Shown one piece after another: positions 28,707 through 39,961 of a DNA stretch of 42,631 nucleotides (positions within the stretch are counted from its first letter, which is position 1; the number at the start of each line of letters is the position of its first letter). The DNA is from Gammaproteobacteria bacterium (GTDB taxonomy: Bacteria > Pseudomonadota > Gammaproteobacteria > Pseudomonadales > Pseudohongiellaceae), in contig PBNR01000054.1 of assembly GCA_002723195.1 (NCBI GenBank), positions 1 through 42,631 on the forward strand. Reading direction: 5' to 3'. Under the pieces are notes generated by a model. The model saw nothing but the letters and a program-made list of their open reading frames with translations. It did no database searches and was not told where the DNA came from. The position numbers and the translations under genes are program-made.

Positions 28707-31700
28707 CTAATTGATTTGACTTTCTTGTGCTGCTTCAGGCGAACCAAAGGCTTGTTTAAACTCTGGCTCCAGGCCTTCCCACGGACCATCGAGGGTGTAC
28801 ACTGCGCTAGTTAAGCTGTCTACTTGCTCGCCAAATATTTGGTCAAAGAGATAGGCGCCAACCGCAAGAGGAATATTAGCGGTTAAAAGCCCCACCCAAG
28901 GGATATTATCGCTTAACGGTAAAGTAACATACATTTCACCAAGAATAGTTTCATCTTCCAAATCCAGTTCACCGGTTATTTGATAGAGGCTAGAAGGTCC
29001 AGAAATTACAAGCCTGTCTTCTATATTTACCAGACCATCTTCAAGATTAAGTTCAGTAGTAATCTCATCATACGCGAAACCACTTCGCACCAAATCATTA
29101 CTTAAACGTGCACGCCGGATTATCGCATCAAAATTTAAAATACTAATAAGACGCAATGCACCTTGTCCTCCAGAACCTTGTAAAAATCTTCCGTTTTCGA
29201 TATCAATATCTATTTCGCCACTAAGATTGGACCCAGCAAAGAAAGCTGGAGTTCCAGGCCAAAAAACATCGGTAAAAAAAATGGCGTTCTCGCTTTCCAA
29301 ACTAGCGGCATAGCCGTTCGCAGTCAGCACATCTGCCATGTTGTCAGCATATAAAATCCCCGTTAGTTCGCTACGATGTTCGCTACCATCGAAAAGCCAG
29401 CTAAATTTTGGCTCAAAACGTGCGGCATATTCATCAATTTCAGTGCCATCAACATAAGGACCTTCCATATTCAGACGCAATCCACGGAAGTCAAACACCA
29501 AGTCGGTCACCTCTGCACCGTTTTCATTAGGCTCGAAAGTAAAAGCAAACTCCCCGTAGGGTCTACTTCCAATAGAAAATTCTTTGGAGGCAAAATACAT
29601 TGGAGGCAATTCTCTAGGATCGATATGGGCCAACACATCAATGCGCTCCTCTTCTATTATGTCTTCTTTTGTCTCGCCGAGAAACGATTCTTCTTCCGGG
29701 TCCCCTGGAAAACGTAAGTATGCTAAATCAATACGCAGGTAGTTTTCCTGATCAAACGGGTAAGCCACCATACCTTGAACCGAATCACTATCTAGCGAGA
29801 TTGCCCAAGAATCTGAACTCTCATCGACCTCAATTTGCATCGACACTTCCGGCAACTCTTGTTCATACAATTCAAAAATATCCAAATGCAAATCGATTAG
29901 TCCAATCGTATTACTCAATTCTCCCGAAGGATTGGTTGTACCAAATAATTCAGGGAGAAATGCTGTCCACTCTTCTAAAACGAAACGATCAAGTTCACCA
30001 ATAATAATAACGCCATCTTCGTCTTTTACAGATAAAGCTGAAATCGGTGCGTCATTCGAGCCTACATACACCACCCCATCGTTCACTGCATCGTCTTGCA
30101 TACTTAATTCAAATTGCAGGTTTTCACCAAAGCTGCCAGTAATCGATTGCTTATTACCAAACTGCATTTCAATATGAAGATCCGTTTCAGCCCTTGCTAA
30201 TTTGCCAAAAGGTTGTGGAAGATTAAGCGATGTACCTTCAAGAGCTGAATCAATGACTAAGGTAGTACCAACTTTACTATCTTCTTTTTGATCCAAACTT
30301 AACCTAGCGGAGTAATCAAGATCTCCTTCCGCCTTTGACAATACATTCTTAACGAAAACACTCTGTTGCGGCCATGCGATAAGCTCGTCTCTAGCGCCTG
30401 CGCCAACAGCTTTTACAAAGATATTTTCTATATCGCCACTATTAACCTGAGAAGACAATTCCAGATCGACCGGCCGACCAAATAATTGCCCATTAAGACC
30501 ACTAGACTCAAGACCAGTCAGAGTATCAAATATGATTGTCCCCGCAAGCTGACTTACATCGAGAGAATAGTCAGGAATCTTTATACTGTTTTCCTCAACA
30601 GAAAGATTGAGACGAACTTCCGGTCGGGAATCGGGTCGATTAAGTGGAATCCTTACTTGTATATCTGCAGTGACATCGCCCTCTGCCTGCCAATTAGAAA
30701 GAGAATCTTTTAATCTTTCGTCTACCGGGGCTTCTTGGAGATAATTAAGCCCATTTGTCGTTAGCCCCGATGCTTGACCACTCAGACTTAACCAATTCTC
30801 ATCCACGCCATTGCGCCTAACCTCACCAATACCTGCACCTAGGTTTAAGTTCAGACTCTCCCCATCAATGACTTTTATGTCGATATTATCGTCATCAGTA
30901 TATACATATCCCGATAGGGAATTTATATTGGGCCAATCATCAGCAAAATTTATTTCACCATCGGCCATTAAATAATAAGACTGGAAAGTTTTCGTATTTT
31001 GTGCGGAGCCTAGATTCGTAGAGTCTCGAAAAAGCACACCACTATCGCGCACTTCACCACTCAGGATAGCGCGGTCCAACCATTCCATACTCTGTCTTAA
31101 AGTATCTTGAATGTTTGGGCCGTCAGGAAGATAGAGAGACTTATACTCCGCATTCACTCTCTCAGCTCCGACCAGCAAATCCAGAAATGCTTCGCGCTCA
31201 CCATCAGGGTATCGGTGCACGCGAGAGGAAAATTGTGTGCGACCATCTACTGCTTCTGATTCAGCAACGATCATACTACTAAGCAACTTAACTTCCTGAC
31301 CATTATTCAGGTCCACAACAAAGTTAAGACGTCCGTTCACATAATTGTAATCCCAAACAGAAGTAAAAATATTAGGCAAGTTTATGCTGAATTCATCAGA
31401 TTCGACCTCCACCAAACCTGAAACTAAACTTTCGGAGCGGTTATAGGCTAGATCTAAGTAACCATTCACGCCCCATAAATTGGGAGAACCGCGCACTGAT
31501 GACGCTTCGACTCCAACAATATTAGATCGTAAGGTAAGAATTTGGTCCGTGCTGTCTGACAATGTTGCACTTAAATTAAGATTTTCGAGCACTCCTCCGG
31601 GCGCATATTGTTCTACTTGTAAACGCGAGGATTCATCTAATAAACCACTCGAAGTTAACAATTGTGAAACCAAAGCTAAATTGATGTTATCTGCAAAAAC

Positions 31701-32741
31701 ATTTAACTCCTGTTCCGGAGTGAAGGTTGTATAGATATTAAATGGACGCCAATAATGGTCTTCCCAATTTATGGACATATTAGCGAACACCATTTCCCAT
31801 TCATTAGAAAGAGTGTCTCTTTTAATCTGTATACCACCTGACACATTCTCCAAGACTAAGGATGGAATCTCCTGCCCTTCCAAAGCAAATCTTTCCAAAT
31901 CTAATTGCACAGTACTACCAATAATTTGACCTCCTGCTATGCTTAACCACAGATCAGCCCCTCCAACCAGTTCTTCTAGTGTAAAACCCGATAGATTTTG
32001 CCCAACAAACGCGTCGGAGTAATCTGTTGCTGGGAAATTGACATGGACAACCCCATTAACTTCTGCTAGTTCGTTTCCAGCAACCTCAAAAGATAAAGCA
32101 ATCTGCTCGTTACTATCTGCGAGATTACCGTTTATATGTAAAAAATGAGAATCATCCAAATTTTGAATTGCAGCGAACCCATTGTTGATGCTGAACGATG
32201 TACCTATATTACTTGCAAAATTGATATCAACATTTCGCAAATTAAGAAAAGAGACTCTTCTTAAGGCCTGAAACAAGTCATCAATATTTAATTCGGTATC
32301 GCTGCTACTTTCCAATCCAGCTAGCTGCCAGCCTCCTTCTTCATCTTGCTCAACATTAATTTCAATGGTTTCTACAATAAAATCTTCGAGAATCCAGCGT
32401 CGCTCCCAAATGCTGCGCGGGATATCAACGATAACAGTTGCACTATCGAAAACCAAAGCACTGGCACTAGCATTTTCACCTTGAACAGTTGCGCCGACCA
32501 ATAGCCGCAAACCATTTACTCGAATCTGAGGATTAAAACCTTCGAACGATCCGGTAAGTGAATCGACGCTAACCGGCACACCTGTATATTCGACGATACG
32601 CTCTTCAAAGAGAGCTGCATAGCGTGATACAGCAGGCATAAATAGCCGCCCTGCACTGACATAAGCAGCCAGCACAATAATAGACACAACTACCAAGACC
32701 ACCAATTGACGATAGAAATACTTGAGAATCTTCAGAAACAT
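28707..32741 (-). CDS. yhdP: YhdP family protein (large AsmA-like envelope protein)
   Basis: 1344 aa; N-terminal TM, 'GFNPQIRVNGLRL', C-terminal 'GALRLISILNFDAIIRRARL' and 'PLSDNIPWVGLLTANIPLAVGAYLFDQIFG'; located after rng as in many gammaproteobacteria. Confidence 0.92.
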   Translation of the reverse strand: MFLKILKYFYRQLVVLVVVSIIVLAAYVSAGRLFMPAVSRYAALFEERIVEYTGVPVSVDSLTGSFEGFNPQIRVNGLRLLVGATVQGENASASALVFDSATVIVDIPRSIWERRWILEDFIVETIEINVEQDEEGGWQLAGLESSSDTELNIDDLFQALRRVSFLNLRNVDINFASNIGTSFSINNGFAAIQNLDDSHFLHINGNLADSNEQIALSFEVAGNELAEVNGVVHVNFPATDYSDAFVGQNLSGFTLEELVGGADLWLSIAGGQIIGSTVQLDLERFALEGQEIPSLVLENVSGGIQIKRDTLSNEWEMVFANMSINWEDHYWRPFNIYTTFTPEQELNVFADNINLALVSQLLTSSGLLDESSRLQVEQYAPGGVLENLNLSATLSDSTDQILTLRSNIVGVEASSVRGSPNLWGVNGYLDLAYNRSESLVSGLVEVESDEFSINLPNIFTSVWDYNYVNGRLNFVVDLNNGQEVKLLSSMIVAESEAVDGRTQFSSRVHRYPDGEREAFLDLLVGAERVNAEYKSLYLPDGPNIQDTLRQSMEWLDRAILSGEVRDSGVLFRDSTNLGSAQNTKTFQSYYLMADGEINFADDWPNINSLSGYVYTDDDNIDIKVIDGESLNLNLGAGIGEVRRNGVDENWLSLSGQASGLTTNGLNYLQEAPVDERLKDSLSNWQAEGDVTADIQVRIPLNRPDSRPEVRLNLSVEENSIKIPDYSLDVSQLAGTIIFDTLTGLESSGLNGQLFGRPVDLELSSQVNSGDIENIFVKAVGAGARDELIAWPQQSVFVKNVLSKAEGDLDYSARLSLDQKEDSKVGTTLVIDSALEGTSLNLPQPFGKLARAETDLHIEMQFGNKQSITGSFGENLQFELSMQDDAVNDGVVYVGSNDAPISALSVKDEDGVIIIGELDRFVLEEWTAFLPELFGTTNPSGELSNTIGLIDLHLDIFELYEQELPEVSMQIEVDESSDSWAISLDSDSVQGMVAYPFDQENYLRIDLAYLRFPGDPEEESFLGETKEDIIEEERIDVLAHIDPRELPPMYFASKEFSIGSRPYGEFAFTFEPNENGAEVTDLVFDFRGLRLNMEGPYVDGTEIDEYAARFEPKFSWLFDGSEHRSELTGILYADNMADVLTANGYAASLESENAIFFTDVFWPGTPAFFAGSNLSGEIDIDIENGRFLQGSGGQGALRLISILNFDAIIRRARLSNDLVRSGFAYDEITTELNLEDGLVNIEDRLVISGPSSLYQITGELDLEDETILGEMYVTLPLSDNIPWVGLLTANIPLAVGAYLFDQIFGEQVDSLTSAVYTLDGPWEGLEPEFKQAFGSPEAAQESQIN

Positions 32742-32841
32742 ACTAGCTAATGTCCGTAAACCTCAGTTTATTGCCGAGTTTTCTTTCAGGAATTCTGTAT
32801 AGCATATTTTCCCCGAACCTAGACTAAAAACGGGGGATACT

Positions 32842-34320
32842 TCAAACAAGAACAACGTCGAACTGTTCCTGAGTATACATAGGTTCCACTTCGAATTTGA
32901 CGGTCTTGCCTGTCAAATCCTCCAACTCTGCAAGAATACCAGACTCTTCGTCTAACAACCTGTCGATCACCATTTGTGAAGCAGTTACGAGCAGGTCACC
33001 ATTCTCATAATTTCGGACAACACGAAGTACCTCTCGAAAAATCTCATAGCAGACCGTTTCTGGCGATTTCATCACTCCGCGCCCTTCACAAATAGGGCAA
33101 TGGCCACTGAGAATCTGACCCAAACTCTCTCGTGTTCGTTTGCGAGTCATCTCAATGAGGCCTAACTGGGAAATTTCTGTAATCGTGGTGCGAGCCGAGT
33201 CTTTTTCTAAAGCTTTAGCAAAAGTACGTTGCAACTGACGCTGGTTATCCTCACCCAACATATCGATAAAATCGATAATGATGATACCTCCAAGATTACG
33301 CAGTCTAAGTTGCCGAGCAATTGTGGTTGCAGCTTCCAAATTAGTTTTCAATACAGTTTCTGAATGATTACGTCGACCTAAGTATCCGCCAGTGTTCACA
33401 TCGATAGTAGTCATGGCCTCGGTCTGTTCGATGACCAAGTCCCCTCCAGATTTAAGTTTTACCTGGCGGGTCAAAGCCTTATTAATCTCATCTTCGATCC
33501 CATAAAGATCAAAAAGTGGACGACACCCTTTATACAACTCGATATTTGTTTCGAATTCAGGAATAAAATCTTCTAGAAATTGTTTTGTCTCTGCGTAAGA
33601 CTCCTGATTATCAATACGAATTTTCTCGATTCGAGGTGTAATTAAATCCCTTAAAGCACGAATATAAAGAGGCGCCTCACGATAAACATTCTTAATATCA
33701 TTATTTTCGATGATGCGTTTGTTAACTATATCCCATAACATTTCTAAAAAACGGATATCTTCCTTAAATTCCGTTTTATTTCCACCTTCAGCTGCAGTAC
33801 GAATGATAAAACCGCCCCGATCATAAAAGTTTTCTTCTGTTAGACTTTCTTTTAACAATAAAAGTAACCGGTCTCTTTCTTCTTCATTTTCTATTCTTTG
33901 CGAAATTCCTAAATGCTTACTCCGAGGCATAAAAACCAAATTACGGGAAGGAAGCGTAATACGAGTTGTTAGCCGCGCTCCTTTAGTACCGATCGCATCT
34001 TTTGCAACCTGAACGAGCAAAAATTGTCCGTCCCTTAACAATTTATCCACACTTTTTTGCTCTTCAGAACGAACCTCGAACCCCTCCGCATCGATTACTG
34101 CAACATCGGAGGAATGGATAAATGCAGCCTTGTCCAGCCCAATATCAACAAACGCGGCTTCCATACCAGGCATAACCCGAACGACCTTACCGATAAAAAG
34201 GTCACCGACAAGTCCCCTTGCATTATGACGTTCGATGAAAATTTCCTGCAGCATGCCATTTTCGATAAGCGCCACTCTAGTTTCCATCAATGTTACATTA
34301 ATGAGTATTTCTTCACTCAT
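32842..34320 (-). CDS. rng: Ribonuclease G
   Basis: 'MSEEILINVTLMETRVALIENG', 'MPGMEAAFVDIGLDKAAFIH', 'TTIDVNTGGYLGRRN', 'LSGHCPICEGRG'. Start assigned to the ATG at 34320. Confidence 0.96.
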   Translation of the reverse strand: MSEEILINVTLMETRVALIENGMLQEIFIERHNARGLVGDLFIGKVVRVMPGMEAAFVDIGLDKAAFIHSSDVAVIDAEGFEVRSEEQKSVDKLLRDGQFLLVQVAKDAIGTKGARLTTRITLPSRNLVFMPRSKHLGISQRIENEEERDRLLLLLKESLTEENFYDRGGFIIRTAAEGGNKTEFKEDIRFLEMLWDIVNKRIIENNDIKNVYREAPLYIRALRDLITPRIEKIRIDNQESYAETKQFLEDFIPEFETNIELYKGCRPLFDLYGIEDEINKALTRQVKLKSGGDLVIEQTEAMTTIDVNTGGYLGRRNHSETVLKTNLEAATTIARQLRLRNLGGIIIIDFIDMLGEDNQRQLQRTFAKALEKDSARTTITEISQLGLIEMTRKRTRESLGQILSGHCPICEGRGVMKSPETVCYEIFREVLRVVRNYENGDLLVTASQMVIDRLLDEESGILAELEDLTGKTVKFEVEPMYTQEQFDVVLV

Positions 34321-34330
34321 TAGATATTTC

Positions 34331-34921
34331 CTACTTATATTGCCAACAAGAAACACCAAATTCCTTCAATAATAGCGCGGTTTCGAACAAAGGAAGCCCC
34401 ACTACTCCACTATAACTGCCAACTATAGATTCAACAAAAACAGCACCCAAGCCTTGAATTGCATAACCACCGGCTTTCCCAGCGGGTTCCCCTGAACCCC
34501 AGTAATAATCGGCTTCGATTTCACTAATTTCTCGAAACACAACAACAGTCTCTGTCAATACTGATTTTTGCTTTTCGGGGCTGGCAACCGTTACAGCTGA
34601 CAAAACACGGTGGCTCTTTTTCGATAAAGATAGAAGCATTTTGATACTTTCATTTTTATTTATAGGCTTTCCTAAAACCTCACCATTGATTACAACAATT
34701 GTGTCAGAAGCAAGAATAACTTTATTATTATCCTTGTGAACAACTAGTGCAGACTTAGCTTTTTCGTCAGCCATGCGCGTCACAAATTTCTCGGGCGATT
34801 CTCCAATGTTACATTTCTCGGTTATATCCTGTGGCATAACTTCAAAACTCAGACCTAATTGCAATAGCAATTCTTCTCTTCGTGATGATGCAGAAGCCAG
34901 AATTAACTTAGGTACAAACAT
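34331..34921 (-). CDS. maf: Maf family nucleotide pyrophosphatase
   Basis: 'LILASASSRREELLLQLGLSFEVMP', 'LASDTIVVINGEVLGKP', 'YAIQGLGAVFVESIVGSYSGVVGLPLFET'. The ORF runs to 35038, but the start at 34921 fits the family. Confidence 0.94.
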   Translation of the reverse strand: MFVPKLILASASSRREELLLQLGLSFEVMPQDITEKCNIGESPEKFVTRMADEKAKSALVVHKDNNKVILASDTIVVINGEVLGKPINKNESIKMLLSLSKKSHRVLSAVTVASPEKQKSVLTETVVVFREISEIEADYYWGSGEPAGKAGGYAIQGLGAVFVESIVGSYSGVVGLPLFETALLLKEFGVSCWQYK

Positions 34922-34931
34922 CAAGCGACCA

Positions 34932-35426
34932 CTAATGAACGCTAAAGCTGCGACGCACTTGCCGCAGAAGTTGAAACAGCCAAGGCCACAAAAATGCGCT
35001 TGTAAGCGCAGATGAAAGAAACAGTAAGTTGGAAGCAAAGGTTTGCCCCGTAATGATTTGCAACCAATGGCAAAGAACTAAATTTAAACCAATCAGAGCC
35101 AGCACCAACCCGGATTGCTGAAGAGATGAAAACATTCTCATGCGCAAATGAAGACTCAGAGTTACATAAGCAACTATTACCAGGGCCATGGCGTTTAACC
35201 CTAGCGCAGACCCTTCGAGAATATCTAACAATAGACCCACACACCAGGCAACACCAATACCAATACGATAGGGTAGAGCCATAACCCAGTAAATGAGCAC
35301 CATAGGCACCCACTCTGGGCGGTAATTCATAGCCCAATCAGGAAAAGGCACAATTGCTAAAAGATAAGCAACAAAGAAACTAAGCACTATTACCCAACTG
35401 GCGCGAGATTGTTGTTGCATAACCAC
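34932..35426 (-). CDS. mreD: Rod shape-determining protein MreD
   Basis: Hydrophobic 164 aa; 'PEWVPMVLIYWVMALPYRIGIGVAWCVGLLLDILEGSALGLNAMAL'; between mreC and maf. Confidence 0.94.
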   Translation of the reverse strand: MVMQQQSRASWVIVLSFFVAYLLAIVPFPDWAMNYRPEWVPMVLIYWVMALPYRIGIGVAWCVGLLLDILEGSALGLNAMALVIVAYVTLSLHLRMRMFSSLQQSGLVLALIGLNLVLCHWLQIITGQTFASNLLFLSSALTSAFLWPWLFQLLRQVRRSFSVH

Positions 35427-35428
35427 TA

Positions 35429-36322
35429 TTACGGTTCTATTGATTCAGTTTTAATTTGTGAGGGCTCCTCAGAGCCTTGGCTTGGAATTAGTTCATCACT
35501 AACCAACTCCTCTGTTCTAGGAGTAGTATCATCCAACTGATCTTTTCCCGTTTGGAAAACAAGCATTACATGTCGGGTGCTAGCAATTTGGGCCAGAGGC
35601 CGTGCGCGTACTGTGGCAAAACCTAGTCCTGGGTCGGTATAAACAGAGATAATTTCTGCGACCGGATAATTCTTAGGATACACCTGGCCCATACCAGAAC
35701 TGACCAACCTATCACCTGCCTGCATGTCTTGAGTTTGAGTTACAAATTCGAGTTCTAACTCATTCGCGGTAACTCTGCTCCCTCGGGCCAACGCCCTTTC
35801 GCCATTTCGGTTCACCTCCACCGGAGTTAAATGAAGCGGGTCCGTGATAAGTAAAGCCCAGCTAGTAAAAGGCAGAACTTCATCTATTTGCCCCATTAAG
35901 CCATTAGCATCTAAAACAGGCTGGCCAAGAAACACATTATCGACTGAGCCTTTATTTACCAATACACGCTTGGAAAAAGGGTCAGGCGATAGGTTTATAA
36001 TTTCAGCGGGCAAGACTTCGCCTTGGATACCCCCAGTAGCCTCATTAAGGGACAAAAGCCTGCTGTTCTCGCTAGCCAAGCTTTCTAGTAATTGAAGTTC
36101 TCTCTGGGCAACCAAAAGTTCTTCACGCAATATTCCATTTTCTTCTAGCAGGTCGGTGCGGGAAACAAAAACGTCATCAAACCATAGCGAAACTCTGGTG
36201 GGAATATCGGCAACCCAGTATATTGGGGTAGTGGCATACCCAAGCCCGTAACGAACTCTATCAAGATAGCCAAAGCGATTATCCGCGAACATTATACAGA
36301 CGGACAAAAGAAGAAAAGCCAA
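35429..36322 (-). CDS. mreC: Rod shape-determining protein MreC (true start probably ATC at 36370)
   Basis: 'FADNRFGYLDRVRYGLGYATTPIYWVADIP', 'VLVNKGSVDNVFLGQPVLDANGLMGQI'. The open frame extends upstream as IDKTLFIKGVALEYRA, preceded by AGGAGG. Confidence 0.93.
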   Translation of the reverse strand: MAFLLLSVCIMFADNRFGYLDRVRYGLGYATTPIYWVADIPTRVSLWFDDVFVSRTDLLEENGILREELLVAQRELQLLESLASENSRLLSLNEATGGIQGEVLPAEIINLSPDPFSKRVLVNKGSVDNVFLGQPVLDANGLMGQIDEVLPFTSWALLITDPLHLTPVEVNRNGERALARGSRVTANELELEFVTQTQDMQAGDRLVSSGMGQVYPKNYPVAEIISVYTDPGLGFATVRARPLAQIASTRHVMLVFQTGKDQLDDTTPRTEELVSDELIPSQGSEEPSQIKTESIEP

Positions 36323-36526
36323 GGCCCTATACTCAAGAGCAACGCCTTTAATGAATAAAGTCTTATCGATGCTAGATTTCCTCCTTTTAGAGAAGTGAGA
36401 TTATATTCTTGCTTCCCCAAAAACGTAAATCTTGGAAAGTAAACAACGAGTTTTTTACAACTAAAAATCTCGGTTTTAGCGCAGACCCCTTATTCTTAAC
36501 TACGCTCTACAACTTACACTTGAACT

Positions 36527-37594
<1,068 letters not shown>

Positions 37595-38013
37595 CTAAAA
37601 TCCCTAGCACCATTAACTATAACTATTAGACGGCAAATTCATCCTGTGATTTAACATTCGCGAAGTCTACTTTTCGTAGCCAATTGCTAGAATTTACGTC
37701 GGGATCTCCTGAAGCTTTCGCCCTTATAGCGTTGATCAAAGTGAATTTCCGAGAAAGCTCTACCTCTCGTTCATATTTCCCGGGTCTCAGACGCAGGAGG
37801 CCTTCTCGCAAGTCGCTGAATACTTGACCTTGACCAAGAAGCGCAAACTACCAACCACCGCTCACCACAATTTCAGTCAGATTAGGCAAATTATTGCCAT
37901 TTGTTTGCCAACCCGCACCTGCAACCTTAAATACCCCATATTTCTAAAAATTTACCAGCCGAGAATTAAAACCCGTATAGAAATTTGAATGGAAAATAGA
38001 AGTCTCCACAAAG

Positions 38014-38019
38014 TATAAT
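38014..38019 (+). promoter_or_regulatory. Candidate -10 box (TATAAT) for gatCAB
   Basis: Exact TATAAT, 158 nt before the gatC start; no good -35 at 17 nt spacing. Confidence 0.4.
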
Positions 38020-38044
38020 CATGAGTTCTCGCGAATAGGACGCA

Positions 38045-38153
38045 CTCTAACAACGGCAATGTGTTAGAGCAAGTGGCAAATGCCCTAATTGTAAATAAAT
38101 TAGGGCTACCCCACATGCAAGTCCCTGTTCTTTCTTGGTATTAATCAACCAAG
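38045..38153 (+). other. Structured 5' leader of gatCAB: three consecutive hairpins
   Basis: CTCTAACA(9)TGTTAGAG at 38045-38069; GCCCTAATT(7)AATTAGGGC at 38082-38106; CTTGGT(8)ACCAAG at 38134-38153. Confidence 0.55.
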
Positions 38154-38177
38154 TGCCAGATTTTTGGGAGCAAATAG

Positions 38178-38465
38178 GTGGGTTTCGACAACTCTGAAGT
38201 AGAAAAAATTGCGGCACTTGCGAAGCTTCATTTAAATGAAGACGAACAAGTAGAAGTGGCCAAACGAATTAGAGACATTTTGTCATTGATTGATGAGATG
38301 CAGTCTGTAGAGACAGAAGCCATAGATCCAATGGCCCATCCATTAGATGCCGAGCAACGTTTGCGAAATGACGAGGTGACAGAAGCCGAAAATCGTGACG
38401 AACTGCAAAGCCTAGCACCGGAAGTATTAGACGGCTTTTACTTGGTACCCAGAGTTATCGAATAA
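38178..38465 (+). CDS. gatC: Asp-tRNA(Asn)/Glu-tRNA(Gln) amidotransferase subunit GatC
   Basis: GTG start with GGGAG RBS; 'EVEKIAALAKLHLNEDE...IDPMAHPLDAEQRLRNDEV'. Confidence 0.95.
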   Translation: MGFDNSEVEKIAALAKLHLNEDEQVEVAKRIRDILSLIDEMQSVETEAIDPMAHPLDAEQRLRNDEVTEAENRDELQSLAPEVLDGFYLVPRVIE

Positions 38466-38501
38466 TCTCCCACATCATTAAGAAACAGCGAACGCATCGA
38501 G

Positions 38502-39959
38502 ATGATTGAGAAAACTGCTGCCGAATTATCAAAAGCCCTTTCTGGCAGAGAAATTTCAAGTGTGGAGCTTACGCAAGCTTTTTTGGACCGTATACGCAAA
38601 CAAAACACAATGCTCAATGCATATATAACCGTATGCGAAGATTCTGCATTAGCTCAGGCTAAGGCTGCTGACAAAAGACGCGCCGAAGGAGATTCCTCAC
38701 CCTTACTTGGAATACCTATCGCGCATAAAGATATTTTCTGCACTAAAGAAGTTACCACAACCTGCGGCTCCAAAATGCTCCATAACTTTATAGCGCCATA
38801 CAATGCAACAGTCGTCGAAAACTGCATTAATGAAGGCGCAGTAACATTGGGAAAGACCAATATGGATGAATTCGCTATGGGGTCTTCTAATGAAACCAGT
38901 TTTTATGGACCTGTAAGAAATCCTTGGGACATAAATAGGGTACCAGGAGGTTCATCGGGTGGCTCTGCCACAGCAGTTGCAGCTGATCTTTGCGCTATTG
39001 CTACTGGGAGCGACACTGGAGGCTCAATTAGACAGCCTGCAGCTTTTTGTGGAATTACTGGATTCAAACCAAGTTATGGCCGCGTATCCCGCTGGGGCAT
39101 GATTGCCTTTGCTTCAAGCCTAGATCAGGCGGGTTCTTTATGCAAAAGCGCTGAGGACGCCGCACTTATGACAAATGTTATGGCCGGCCTAGACAAGAAA
39201 GATTCGACTAGCATAGACAAGCCTGTTGAAAACTACACTGCTTCGCTTAATGATTCACTCAGCGGTTTAAAAATTGGAATACCAAGACAACATTTCGCCG
39301 AGGGCTTAAGTACCGAAATAGAAAAAGGAATTCGCGAAGCACTTAAAGAATATGAAAAGCTAGGCGCATCAATTACCGAAGTCGATCTACCTAACAATCA
39401 TCTTTCTGTATCTGCCTACTATGTAATTGCTCCGGCAGAGGCTTCTGCAAATCTTTCACGCTATGACGGGGTGCGCTACGGATACCGTTGCGAAAACCCA
39501 ATGGATCTAGAAGATATGTACAAACGCTCCCGCAGCGAAGGTTTTGGGGACGAAGTAAAACGACGGATTCTGGTGGGCACCTACGCGCTATCGGCTGGCT
39601 ACTATGACGCATACTACAGGAAGGCGCAAAAAATTCGGCGCCTAATCAAAAATGATTTCATTGAAGCTTTCAAAGAAGTCGATGTCATAATCGGCCCGAC
39701 CTCTCCGAACACTGCATTTGAGCTAGGCGCAAAAAGCGACCCTATCTCCATGTACCTGGAAGATATATACACTATCGCGGTTAACCTTTCCGGCCTACCC
39801 GGAATCTCTATCCCGGCTGGTTTAGCCAATGGCTTGCCATTTGGCATGCACATCATTGGCAAAGATTTCGATGAAGCTAAGATTCTCAATATTGCTCATC
39901 AATTCCAACTGCGAACCAATTGGCATCTAAAAAAACCGAACCTCGAACAGGCTAACTAA
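38502..39959 (+). CDS. gatA: Asp-tRNA(Asn)/Glu-tRNA(Gln) amidotransferase subunit GatA
   Basis: Amidase signature '[51 protein letters not shown]'. Confidence 0.97.
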   Translation: MIEKTAAELSKALSGREISSVELTQAFLDRIRKQNTMLNAYITVCEDSALAQAKAADKRRAEGDSSPLLGIPIAHKDIFCTKEVTTTCGSKMLHNFIAPYNATVVENCINEGAVTLGKTNMDEFAMGSSNETSFYGPVRNPWDINRVPGGSSGGSATAVAADLCAIATGSDTGGSIRQPAAFCGITGFKPSYGRVSRWGMIAFASSLDQAGSLCKSAEDAALMTNVMAGLDKKDSTSIDKPVENYTASLNDSLSGLKIGIPRQHFAEGLSTEIEKGIREALKEYEKLGASITEVDLPNNHLSVSAYYVIAPAEASANLSRYDGVRYGYRCENPMDLEDMYKRSRSEGFGDEVKRRILVGTYALSAGYYDAYYRKAQKIRRLIKNDFIEAFKEVDVIIGPTSPNTAFELGAKSDPISMYLEDIYTIAVNLSGLPGISIPAGLANGLPFGMHIIGKDFDEAKILNIAHQFQLRTNWHLKKPNLEQAN

Positions 39960-39961
39960 CC

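Noticed and set aside
29376-30713. Several plus-strand ORFs (75-113 aa) within yhdP
   Set aside because: Antisense to a strongly coding frame; low-complexity, no RBS or family signal.
34942-35337. 131-aa minus-strand ORF inside mreD in another frame
   Set aside because: Fully overlaps mreD, which is clearly the coding frame; no protein-like domain signal.
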